A model generated the notes under the pieces. That model was not told the origin of the DNA and did no database searches. It saw only the letters and a program-made list of their open reading frames with translations. Of a stretch of 64,000 nucleotides of DNA, positions 35,801 through 46,585 are shown in pieces. The position numbers were made by a program, and so were the translations under genes. Location of the stretch: the NCBI GenBank assembly GCA_030674155.1, contig CM060342.1, forward strand, positions 11,352,828 to 11,416,827. Direction: 5' to 3'. Origin of the DNA: Stramonita haemastoma. Taxonomy: Eukaryota > Mollusca > Gastropoda > Neogastropoda > Muricidae. Position 1 is the stretch's first letter; each line of letters opens with the position of its first letter.

Positions 35801-38800
35801 CTCTGCTACTTTCTGTTAATGTTAGAGTTTCTGTTCTTCCTTTATCCTGCAAGCTGAGCTGCATAAAAAAAATCCTTTCTTATAACTTTTATGATTTTTC
35901 AAAACACAACTATTCACACCCACCCACACATACTACAAAAAAAATAGGACTCACTTTGAACAACACGGTACACAGGGAGCAACTGAATGAGACAGCACTC
36001 CTTGCCGCCAAACTTCTGGGTGCTTTCCCTGCAACACAAACCCATTTGACCAATCAGACAAAGGCACATCAAGTCAATCAACCAATGAAACATGGTAACA
36101 CTTTTAAGCTGTCAGGGTTCCAATATCAACACATTGAATGACAGACTCAAATGATGAAGTGGTGAAAAATGAGAAATCACCAGGACCTGAACAAACAACT
36201 AATGTTTACTTTTTTCTGTTTCTTGTTGGTTTCTTTTATGCATTCACGTGCATTTGATTTTTTTTTTTCAAAACAGAAATGTTAATTTGATATTATTTCA
36301 CTCCTATTATGATTACTTTTGATAGACAAACCTTGATTTTTCAAAGTTATTATCTTTATATAGGCTGTCATTTCTAAAGGGATTCAAAGTTTTGAAAGGG
36401 AAGGATAAGTCTCAAAATTTTTGGAGATCCTGAACTTTCAAAGAGTATGCCAACTATACAATAATAATAAATCATTCTTGTATTGTGCAAAATATTCTCC
36501 GAGTTGGAATGGGCTGCCTAAATGATGGGGAAAAATAGGTTGCATATATACAAAATCCCACCACTGGTGAACCTCAGAGTTCTAGCTGAGGAACAAAAAA
36601 AGCACTAAACTATAAACCCTTTTCAACCAGTTGCTACATGCTGTTCTATGATGTGCTCTGACAATTTCATAAGAGATATGCTGATATAAATGAATACATA
36701 CTGGGACAACCCTTGTCAATTTTCTAACACCAACTGTTCCATCTCCCATTGATTTTTATTTGTTAAAATATTTCTTGGAAATCGAACAAACAACAACAAA
36801 AAAGCAAAAACAAATAAACAAACTACCTAAAAGCAAAAAGACCAATAACAAACTAAACTCTTCAAATAAGTGTAGCGATCATAGCAGAAATACAAAACTA
36901 GTATCTAACAGAACAGCACACAGGTATGCACAAAAAAATCCTCCTTTCAGCAACACACACCTGAACCCCATGTCCGAAGCCAGACAGTACAGGTTGCCTC
37001 CCTCAAAGTGCAGGAAGATGAGGTTAGGCCCATGGTACGACAACACATGATGACCAAATCTGAAAGACAATTGTACAACTCACTTTATTCATCACTACTG
37101 GTTTGTCTCGATTTGTTTCTTAACAAAATTTCTATATCAACAAAATACTTAACTTGCGCTGTCTCTCTTTCTCTCTCTCTCCCTCCCACTTTTTATCTAT
37201 CTGTACTGGTTTTCTTACTTACCAAAATCTCTCACTCTCTCTCTCATTGTTTCTCTACAGTTGTTCAACACAATCCCTTAACACTCTTTTTATTCACAAC
37301 TATTATCATAAAGTGACTTGTGAGGAGTACGTGTTGTGTAAGGGCGCACGCATGCATCCATAATTGTTATGTATGAAAGTTCATATGTGCTGCTTACTTG
37401 TGTATGGATGTGCTGCATATAACCATGTACATGTGTCTATACCAGTGACTGTCTACTCGCACATGCTCTCTCCTTGAATTACATCTTTCTGTAACTATGT
37501 TTAAAAACATTTACTATTTTTATTGCAAGTGACATAAGTTATGACCTATCCAAACCTTTAAATTCAAGATAAAGCCAAACATACACAACTTATTCTTTTA
37601 TATATATATATCTTTTTAAGCTTGTTGGACAGGGAGTGAAGACTACTGTACCTGTTCTTTGACAAACCATCTCTCTCACTGTTGTACAGCAGACTCCAGC
37701 TCTGTACTCGCGGCAGTCGAGCAGCCTGCAAAAAAGTTCAACCATGTTTCAGGAATGGTAATTTTCACAAGATTTACAAATGATTTCACAAAAATGAAAC
37801 CGTCTTTTGTCACTGTCACCCATGGACACATCTTCATGGCAGCTAACCAGAATGAAAAATTACTGTAGTCATGAGTATGGCACAATCAAATAGAAAGGAA
37901 TGCTTGGGTATAGACAAAGTTTATTCTCACAAAATTTGTACATCATTGTCAGTAAAATGACCTCTCAGAAAAACAAGCTTGGAGCTTATATCATGCTCTG
38001 TCAATGAAAACATACAGAGTAAATGCTTGATATGGATTTTCATCAAGGAGTGAAGGATGAACCATTTCTGAAATTTTCTATTTTAACTGAATGGTACATC
38101 AATGCAAAGCTGTAAGTGCAACTGTCTTGGCATGGGCAGCCTTCAGTCTCAGAAGACTATGGAATTGTGCTCTAGGTGTTAATTCTGGTACAGTGTCAGC
38201 TGTAGCTGTTCTCAAGCCAGGGCCACTTGTCTAGCCAGACCTGGAAAACCATTGTGAAAACTCTCTTTTGTCTACCAGCTCTGAACCCTGCAGCTTCTTC
38301 TGCTTTCTCCTTAATGATCAGTGTTACAATGACCTCACTTGTTTCAGGAGTACAAGGCTTCTTGGAAAATGATGTTAACAAATAGGAAAACCAAGTCCGA
38401 CCAGCCTGCTTCATTGTGAATGTAGGCACTAATCAGTAAATCTTGCTGTCCCTGGGGTATCAACTAATGACTGACGCATGTAGCACTATATTTCAAAGAT
38501 TATAAAAATGGCAGTTGCACTGGTGCACTGTTTGTTCAAAAATGCATGGTCCATGTTTTTCTTGCGTCCGTTAGGGCGCACTGGTCACATCATTTTGCAG
38601 CAATATTGAAAAAAATGCAGGAATCCCGCAAGGACACCTCCTAGAATCAACACTGATGCTGTCATACATCACTTTGCAACTGTCTTAACATCACACAAAA
38701 CAAGACACCAAACTAACAATGACAGACACATCTCTTGTTAAAAAAAACAACAACAAAAACCTTTGTCACAAAGCTATTCCCTCACCAAACTGGAAACAAT

Positions 38801-39437
38801 GTGATGCCAAGGATTCAGGTGGGGGCCAACAGCGCCCGGCCCCTGGGCAGTGGAGGGAGGGGTGGGGAGGGTGGTGTAGCAGTTGGGCAGTGCAGCCGAC
38901 AGGGCCCAGGCCATGCCCAGACTCAGGCAGTGCTGACCACACTTGAAGTTCTCCAGCTGGGGCACTGTCACCTTGTTGGCCTCCTGCCACACACACACAC
39001 ACACACACACAGGGCTCAGTGATAGCATTTAAAATTCTTCACAGCTTAGCGCTTAAAAGTTCTTCACAGCTTAGCGTTTAAAATTCTTCACAGCTTAGCG
39101 CTTAAAGTTCTTCACAGCTTAGCGTTTAAAATTCTTCACAGCTTATCGCTTAAATTTCTTCACAGCTTAGCGTTTAAAATTCTTCACAGCTTAGCGCTTA
39201 AAATTCTTCACAGCTTAGCGCTTAAAATTCTTCACAGCTTAGCGCTTAAAATCCTTCACAGCTTAGCGCTTAAAATTCTTCACAGCTTAGCGCTTAAAGT
39301 TCTTCACAGCTTAGCGCTTAAAGTTCTTCACAGCTTAGCGTTTAAAATTCTTCACAGCTTAGCGCTTCTTTTTGTAGTGGGTTCTCAGATCATGAGTGCA
39401 TCAATCTAACCATTAGGCTATCCCGTCCCCCTGTGCG

Positions 39438-39511
<74 letters not shown>

Positions 39512-42500
39512 CGCACGCGCCCATGTGTGCACATGCATGCATGCACATGCGTCCATTATTCCCCAAGGTCATCATTACTATTGCAGGCGTTGTCAGCTTA
39601 CCATTTCAGAGGGGAGATTGGATCCCCCTAAGACAGTGCAGACCCAGCTGTGCACACCAGCAAACATGTTGGGGCAGTGAAGCAGCAGCCATTTGTCCGT
39701 GGCATCCAGATTCATCTGGTCGTTGATGCCAAACTGAAAACACCACACACAGACCATGACGTTACTTCTGCACAGGTCTCAAGAAACAATGCAACATACT
39801 GTGTCGCAATGTCTCAGGGTCCAGGCTTAAAACTCAGATCACTTCCCAACAGTTTGTGACAAGCAAATCACAGGCTGAAACATGTTATTTAAAAAAGCTT
39901 TTACCTGTTTTACATCATGTATCTGTATCTGGCAAAACCAAAGGGAGGAGGGAGAATGCTAGGTAGGTTGACAAAATATGAGGTTTTTAAAAAAAATCTG
40001 GTTTATTGTAGTTTTTGTCTTTTTAAAAAATTTGTTTGGTTTTTTTGTTTGTTTGTTTGTTTTTGTCTAACTAAATATACCCTCTGTTCAAAAAACATGT
40101 CTGTATTTTAATGATATACAGCAGTGAGAGGACCAACACAAATGAAACAACAAAGCAAAAAATCGAACAACTGACCATGCCAGTGACCATTCCTTCAAAC
40201 AGTTTGTTGTCCTGTTCATCTTCCTGGTGGGGAATTTTGGCCAGTGACACCGTCAGCATGTAGCAGACGTGTACCATCTGCAGGGCCTCTGCACAGGCAT
40301 AAGGACTGATATCAGACCGACAACTTTCATGGACAACATTCTTTGGATTGGTGGATCAGTGGTCTAGAGGTAATGCACCTGTCTAGAAAGCGAAAAGTAC
40401 AGGTCGGAGTGTGCGGTGGTTCAAATCCCGTTTGGGCCCCAAACTTTTCCCCCATCCATTAGATCATGAGTGGTGGTATGGGTGCTAGTCTTTCGGACAC
40501 ATTTTTTAGCACACGTAAAAGAACCCACGGCAACAAGAGGGTTGTCCCTGGCAAAATTATGTGGAAAAAGCCACTCTGATAGGGAAACAAATACAATAAC
40601 AGACAGAAAAAGAAAAAAATTGAGTAGGCGCTGCACTTGTGGCAACGCGCTCTCCCCAGGGAGAGCAGCCCGAATTTCACGCAGAGAAATCTGCTGTGAC
40701 ATAAAGTGGTATAAATAAATAAAATAAAATTTCATGCTCTACAAAAGTGCTATGTATAAATCAACCTAAGAAAGTAGTATATGTGACGCTCCGCCACGAA
40801 ATGAGTCGCTTAGCACATTACCCAATTTTGCGCTAGGAGCCTTTAAAGGCAGGTGGGGGTCAAGTTGTCAATTTTGTGATTTTGATTGATTATTAAACTA
40901 GATCTGTTTATTTATCTTATAATGAAATATCAAGGTATCATTTTTATTCCTTTTGCTTTTAAATGTGTTTTGAAAATACCAAAGCACTCATTCTGACAAC
41001 CTGTTACTAAAATAAACTTGCCCGTTTCTCATTTTGTCACATCCTGCAGTCTATCATCCTTCGGATGAGACTTTAAACCGAGGCCCCGTGTGCGAACGCA
41101 CGCAGAACATCTTGCGCACACGTTAAATCCTGTTCCGCTTTTCGTAAGAGTAGGCCATCGTGTGCCGGGGGGAACAGATGACAATATTTACAAAACTGCA
41201 TGTACACGGGGACCGGATGAAAAAAAGCACATGATTGCTTATTCTGTTATCCTCGATATAAAAGAATAAATAAATAAAATATCATTTCAATTTGTAATGA
41301 TGTTGCACAGAATTGTCCGATTTTCAATCTGTTTTTTGTATTTGATAGCCACTTTATTGCACATTAATAACATGTCAATAACTAAAAATTGACCTCATGT
41401 GCACTCCGTCTCATTATGTGGTGGAGCGTCACATATATGCATGAATTTAAACAAAAATACATGAAGAAAAAATAATTCAAAAGAATAATGGAAAAACAAC
41501 CGTAAAACCCCTATACAAATATGCACTAAAGCATGCATTCATATGTAATGCACATGTGGACATTATGTGATTTTGTCATGGAAGTTTCTTTCTTTTTTAA
41601 TGTTTTCTTACTAAGCTCAAGGATGCATGCATTTCTATATGCTGTTTGTGATGCAAGTATTATTTTTTCATCTTTTCTTCCTGTGCTGAAAAATTTGTTT
41701 TCAATCTGTCAAAAGAGGGAAATGTCACGAAAAAGAAAACAGGTACTGATCAATAAAGTTAAGTTTTAAGTTAAAGTCTGTCCTGAGCCTAAGGCTCATC
41801 AGGCCGGTGCTTATCCCGGTTTCTTTGGCGTTAAGCGACTGAGAGTCATAGACTCCCCCCTGGATAGGGCGCCAGTCTATCGCAGGGTTAACCCCCAACA
41901 CAAGGTTGGTACCCCTTTCACACCTGGGTGGGGTGAGAAAATAGCCGTAAAGTGCCTTTTCCAAGGGCACAAACGCCATCGCCGAAAGCTGGGATCGAAC
42001 CCGCAACCTTTAGAGTACGAGTCCAACGCCCTAACCACTAGACTACCGCGGCGGCTCTGATCAATAAAAATAGCTTTTATTTGGGCATTTTTTGTTGGGT
42101 TTTTTTTTTGGGGGGGGAGAGGGGAGGGGGGGGTTGCAGGAATATTTTCCCTCTAGCTTACCTTCTTTGGTCAAGTACTCTTTTCCATTAGCAAAGAGTC
42201 GGTAGTAGTATCTTCGCTGGTCAGCAACATTGATGGTGCTGACAATTTCTGTGCCAGCAGCTACAAACTCTTCCCGTGTGATGCGATCATTGTCGACATG
42301 GCCCTTCTTCATCTGTCGGTACATCAGTTTGCCAAACTTGTGCAGTGGACCGTGAAAAGCGTTCTGGAATAGAACAACACAATAGACTGTCGCAGATATA
42401 TGACAAAATGGAACTGAAAAGCTCTAGAAATCTAAAAGCAAGCAGTGCAATGCCTTTTCTGCAACTTGACCTTCATATACTTAGAAAAAAGAATCTTCAC

Positions 42501-42788
42501 ATCCTATAACATTGTACATCCAGAAATTAAAACTGTACAGTATGTGTACCTAACATTATTGCAAGGTACTGTGGCACAGTGGTTGGTGCCATCAACTCTC
42601 AACTGTAAGATCATAAGTTCCATTCCAAAGACAGTGAATGAGTGATTTTCCAAGATCTATCATCCAACTACCTCCTGCCAGAGTTGAATGTGTTATTGGC
42701 TCCACAGGAAAACTGACACCATGCAGTAAAAATATCATCCACTTTAAGAACGTATTTTTGTTATATGTAACTTTAGGTGTTCCAGTTG

Positions 42789-42847
<59 letters not shown>

Positions 42848-45241
42848 ACACACACACACACACATACACACACACACACACTGATATTAACAATGAATTG
42901 CCTTTTCTCAATCCTCCTTTGTCTTCAGATTAGGAACATTGTCAAATCACCTACTTAGAGCTATGGCACAATACCTGAATCAGTGAATGCACTGTAAAGT
43001 GTATTTCTTGTTCAAGTCTTTGAGTTGTTTCATAATTCAAGTAGCTTTGGTAGTTCAGTCAGACAAAGGGCAAGTAAGATAACATATTGCCAACTGGCAT
43101 ATCTACCTCAAAAGTGACTCTGGACAATTCCCCAGGGTGTGTGTTCCCATCATCAGCTGTCAATTCCATTTTCTGAAACAGGAAAGAACTGTTGAATAGT
43201 TTTCCTTATATTTGAGTAGTCTCATTGGTGAAAAAGCACACACACAAAGGATCATATTCATAATGAAGCCATAACGCCACTTTAATAATAATTATGTGCT
43301 TTGGTTTGCAAGTGTTGTCTGAACACATGGCTTACCCTTATGCTCTCGTGTAAAAGCACATACTCATGCTACTGACCTGCACACATGCAATCATGACCCC
43401 CCCCCCCCCCCCCCCCCCCAAGCAAATTCTGTAATTTTTAATACTAGTAGACCTGGTAGTAGTGGTACAAATGAAGACTGAACAATGTAAAAATTTACTT
43501 ATTATATATAATACATATATAGTATACATCTTTACTCTCTCCTTGACATCTCAGCACATGACACAAATTTTCATCTTAACAATATAAAATAATTGCCAAT
43601 CAAGCCAAGTCTGCCAAATTTAAATCAATGTGAAGTAGAAAATATCAAGTCAGCCTCAAAGGACTATATAATATTAGTAATATTACCATCACATTGTGTC
43701 AACAACAAAAAATCACATTGTGTCTGTGCTTAATCATTAATTTAAATTCTTTCCCCATGGGGATGCTGGGGGCCAATCGGTATAAGCAGGATCCCCATCT
43801 TCCGGAATTTCTGTGCTAGGAGTTCCCTCTTTTGTAAATTGTACCTCTATTTGTTTCTGCCTTGCTCCTTTTCTTCCATTCACCTCGTCTTTCTGCCATT
43901 TTGGGCCATTCTGCTGCCTTTTTTTCAGAACTTAAGACAAAATAATAATCACACATTCCAAAGTCTGGAATGCTGGTCCTGATTTGTCAGGCACTTAACC
44001 ACAGGAAACATATTTTCACTAATACCTAACATGATATGAGAGACAATAGTTGCTGTTTGAGCATTTGATGAAGAATTTATTTTTCCTTCTTTCACTTTAA
44101 TGTTGTCATTGCTCTGATTTTACATGAATGCATGACGGACGGTGGCAGGATGGTTAAGACGTTCGCCTGCCAACATGTAAATCGTGAGTTTCTGGGTTCG
44201 TACCCAGCCTCGCCCTTTCTTCCCAGTTTGACGAGAAAATCGAACTGAATGTCAAAGTCATTTGGATGAGACTCGAAACCTTGGCCCTGTGTGCGAATGC
44301 ACGCAGAACATCTTGCGCACACATTAAAACCCCGTTCCACCTTTCGGAAGGGTAGGCCATCGTGTGCTGGTAGGAGCGGATGACAAAATTATAACAAACC
44401 AGCATGCACACAGGTGTCGTGTTTAGACACCATCCCTGAGGAAAAATCGGGGAGTTGGAGTCCCAGAGCGGCTCGGGGCTGTAGGTATATGGCAACGTTC
44501 TGGTGGCTCCTGCGACGGTACTGGAACCATTCGTAAGGTCAATGTCCTCCAATGGATCATTCCAGTGGGAGGGGGGGTCTGCTGCATGGGTAACAGCTTG
44601 CCCTCCATACATACTTGCCCAGGCTTTGCGCTCTATAAAGTAAAGTAATGGGTAGGTCTAGGTGGGGTAATTATTTGCAGTAGGCTTCCAGTACCTTGGT
44701 TTAAACACGCTCTTGTCAGATGACAGAAGTCAGCTACGACATCGGGCATCGCACTACTGTGATTGCCTTAATATCAAACTGGCCTGGGTTAGGAGCGGTC
44801 TGCCTGTAGGCCTAAGGTGGAAAAGGATGCGCGTGACTCTAGTCTTCTATCTGGTTCCGACTGGTTCAGTCCCCTGGCTTAAGAAACAATTACACTTTTT
44901 TACAGGTCTATCTTATCTGTCTCTCGCAAATCAAAGAGGTTCAGAGCAGAAGACAACACAGAGAGAGGGGGGAGGGGGGAAAGGTGTGTGTTAATGCTTG
45001 ATGTTGGACATCAACAGTGGCAAGCGAGTGAAACTGAAAGAAAACTAGAGGTCTAGCAACACTGGTGCAGACGATTCACATGAACACGAAATGATGACCC
45101 AACTCTCCTTACTTCAAATAACTTCAGAATGGAAGTTGACTGGTATTGAGGAGAGGCATTCACTGTGACATTTTCTGACATGGACGATGATGACTCTGGG
45201 GTCAATCGTTTCGAAGATTTGTTGCTGTGACTCTGGCCCAT
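32829..45241 (-). CDS. TLDc domain protein, MEAK7/EAK-7-like, predicted N-myristoylated
   Basis: TLDc proteins of this type (human MEAK7, worm EAK-7) are lysosome or membrane-associated regulators linked to mTOR and insulin signalling; some TLDc proteins bind the V-ATPase. Twelve exons on the minus strand are frame-consistent: 45113-45241, 43107-43172, 42162-42363, 40176-40288, 39602-39733, 38786-38983, 37652-37725, 36961-37059, 35955-36028, 35261-35415, 34643-34735 and 32829-32924, giving 476 residues (MEAK7 is about 456). The start at 45241 gives MGQSHSNKSS, a good N-myristoylation signal (Gly2, Ser6) like MEAK7's MGNSRS. A degenerate EF-hand-like segment (DNDRITREEF) lies near residue 90. 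The TLDc domain spans roughly residues 285-420: PRVQSWSLLYNSERDGLS, GPNLIFLHFEGGNLYCLASD, FGGKECCLIQLLPVYR, SIPKGIQIGQDSKPLVLRLD. A charged C-terminal helix (QKQWEAKDVERQQTRK) and DWRENPDKQILEWGGVKTG follow. It could instead be a related TLDc paralogue absent from vertebrates. It starts head-to-head with the ZDHHC gene. Confidence 0.85.
33385..34640. repeat. Minisatellite, 19 copies of a 60-70 bp unit
   Basis: Each unit has CAGTTTCCTAACTGCTATGG, CCACAGTTAAGTCAGGGTTA and GATGAAAGAAGAAAACACAT-type segments. Copies vary by small indels and substitutions. The array fills most of the last intron of the TLDc gene and ends only a few bases from the splice donor of exon 11 (donor at 34641-34642). Several frames stay open through it, giving a repetitive LSSNPDLTVAIAVRKL-type peptide that is not a gene. 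Confidence 0.93.
36505..36600 (-). repeat. Dispersed repeat family D, copy 4
   Basis: On the minus strand it reads CTAGAACTCTGAGGTTCACC then AGTGGTGGGATTTTG, and continues to ATTTAGGCAGCCCATTCCAA. It is in an intron of the TLDc gene. Confidence 0.65.
39035..39366. repeat. 24-bp tandem array, 14 copies
   Basis: The unit contains CTTCACAGCTTAGCGCTTAA with AATT/AGTT and GCG-C/T variants alternating. There is almost no length variation. It lies in the intron between exons 5 and 6 of the TLDc gene. Confidence 0.95.
39441..39545. repeat. TG microsatellite in the TLDc gene
   Basis: A TG array of about 65 bp is followed by a GCGCACGCGCCC block and CATG repeats, close to the end of exon 5 (39602). 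Confidence 0.9.
40352..40741 (+). mobile_element. tRNA-derived SINE, family F
   Basis: The tRNA-like head reads GGATCAGTGGTCTAGAGGTA, with a B box GGTTCAAATCC about 60 nt later. The body carries ACGTAAAAGAACCCACGGCA, AACAAGAGGGTTGTCCCTGG and CGCTCTCCCCAGGGAGAGCA. The element ends with an AAATA/AAAT tail. It inserts just upstream of the MITE at 40780, in the first part of an intron of the TLDc gene. Confidence 0.7.
40780..41435. mobile_element. Non-autonomous DNA transposon with terminal inverted repeats (Tc1/mariner-like MITE)
   Basis: The left end (40780-40820) begins TATGTGACGCTCCGCCAC. The reverse complement of the right end (41395-41435) begins TATGTGACGCTCCACCAC. The two ends align without gaps over about 41 bp with roughly nine mismatches. 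The element is flanked by TA dinucleotides at 40778-40779 and 41436-41437, as expected for Tc1/mariner-type integration. No transposase frame is present in the 656 bp. A 3' portion of SINE family C (41063-41280) lies inside it. Confidence 0.7.
41063..41280 (+). mobile_element. SINE family C, 5'-truncated copy nested in the MITE
   Basis: It contains CTTCGGATGAGACTTTAAAC, GCACGCAGAACATCTTGCGC, GTAGGCCATCGTGTGC and the common end GCTTATTCTGTTATCCTCGA with an AAATA tail. The tRNA-like head is missing. Confidence 0.75.
41758..42056 (-). mobile_element. tRNA-derived SINE, family A, copy 3
   Basis: It starts (minus strand) AGCCGCCGCGGTAGTCTAGT and ends CAGGACAGACTTTAACTTAA with further TTAAC-like tail. 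Perfect 12-bp repeats CTGATCAATAAA flank it at 41746-41757 and 42057-42068. It is in an intron of the TLDc gene, in the gene's orientation. Confidence 0.93.
42793..42882. repeat. CA microsatellite
   Basis: A long interrupted CA array lies in the intron between exons 2 and 3 of the TLDc gene. Confidence 0.95.
43397..43419. repeat. Run of 23 C
   Basis: This is a pure poly-C tract (poly-G on the strand that is transcribed into the TLDc pre-mRNA sense), in the first intron of that gene. Confidence 0.95.
44133..44415 (+). mobile_element. SINE family C, copy with tRNA-like head
   Basis: The tRNA-like head GTGGCAGGATGGTTAAGACG is followed by the B box GGGTTCGTACCC. The body contains TTGGATGAGACTCGAAACC, GCACGCAGAACATCTTGCGC and GTAGGCCATCGTGTGCTGG. 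It lacks the usual 3' end and is followed by unrelated sequence from about 44416. Confidence 0.75.
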
Positions 45242-45632
45242 GTTGCTTTCGTGCAAGATCAAAACAGTCACCTGGCAGAAGTTGATCAGGAAGTGAGTCT
45301 GCATGCGTGCGCAAGAAAAACTAATTTTGATATTCATGCGCGTCTAGTTATTTCAACGTTATATCCAAACAGAAAGTGAAATCTCATCATTATTGATATA
45401 CAAGGTCATGAACAAGCTTTATTTAAACTTTCAATATCGCTTTTTATCTGTTGAAGGCTACTGATTGCGAGTAAAAATTAACTTGCATGTGAATACTTTT
45501 TACTTGCGGCATTATTTGCCAACAAGTGTTGTTTGGTTTCGTAGGAAGACGAATTATGCCATCTTTGCATCTGAGGCAATGTTTCCGTAAAAAGGAGTGT
45601 AATTTCAATATGTTCCTATAGACCATACAGCC
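45242..45632. promoter_or_regulatory. Shared (bidirectional) promoter region, TLDc gene / ZDHHC gene
   Basis: Start codons at 45241 (minus) and 45633 (plus) diverge with 391 bp between them. Several CpG sites occur here, and I see no obvious TATA box at a fixed spacing. The function is inferred from the head-to-head arrangement. Confidence 0.6.
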
Positions 45633-46493
45633 ATGGGACGGTGTGAATGTTCAACAAAAATCATCCCAGTGACGTTGGCCTGGACGCTCATTCTGGGATG
45701 CACTGGGTTGTACTTTGCTTTTGTGTAAGTATGTAGCACAAAACTAAGTCGACCCCAACGGCAAATGCCGACAGTCACAGACATCAGTTAATCACGACAG
45801 TCACTGATTTTCTATCAGGAACAGACGAGTAGATTATGAGAAAACAGATTTATGACGAAGTGCATGAAGTATATGATAACTTTGGTGTATATTATGAAAA
45901 TTTGCGTGATCTTTCTCTCGAAGACCACGGACTTTTACATCATAAGCCCAGCAACTCGGGGATAGAGTGTCGAAAAACTGGGTGTGTCAGAATCCGATCG
46001 ACATTCCCAACATGTTGACAAGAAACAATATATCCTGTTTTGTCTCTTATTTCATGCTGAAATCGTAGTGCGCATCCTTGAATAAGAAAGAAGGCTATCT
46101 AGGACAGTCAAGGCTGCAAACAATAAATTTGCTGAAATCTGCAAGTGAAGAATCTATAGGCCTAGTGCCTATTCCTAAAAATCAATACATGTATCACTAG
46201 ATCAGCATTGTATCATGTGCTGTATCGTGATTCCACAAAAGCTGTTGTATTTTTATTATGTCTGTATTGAAACACAGACTGAGTCTCTCACTGTACTGTC
46301 TTTGCTCCCTCCCCCCTTCTCTCTGTCTCTGCCCCCCCCCCCCCCCTCTCTCTCTCCTCTCTCTCTCTCTCTGAAAGAGAGAGAATGGCAGAGTTAGAGG
46401 TGGGAGTTGTTGTTTTTTATTGATGTAATTCCTGATAAGGGTGGGGATTGGATGTAAAAAAGCTCAGGAGTGCTTATTCATTATCCTCGAAAT

Positions 46494-46585
<92 letters not shown>

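Noticed and set aside
38110..38430. Segment with CTTGGCATGGGCAGCCTTCA and a 77-codon minus-strand frame
   Set aside because: It looks like another dispersed repeat of invertebrate genomes, but I found no second copy in the window and no exon of the TLDc gene fits here.
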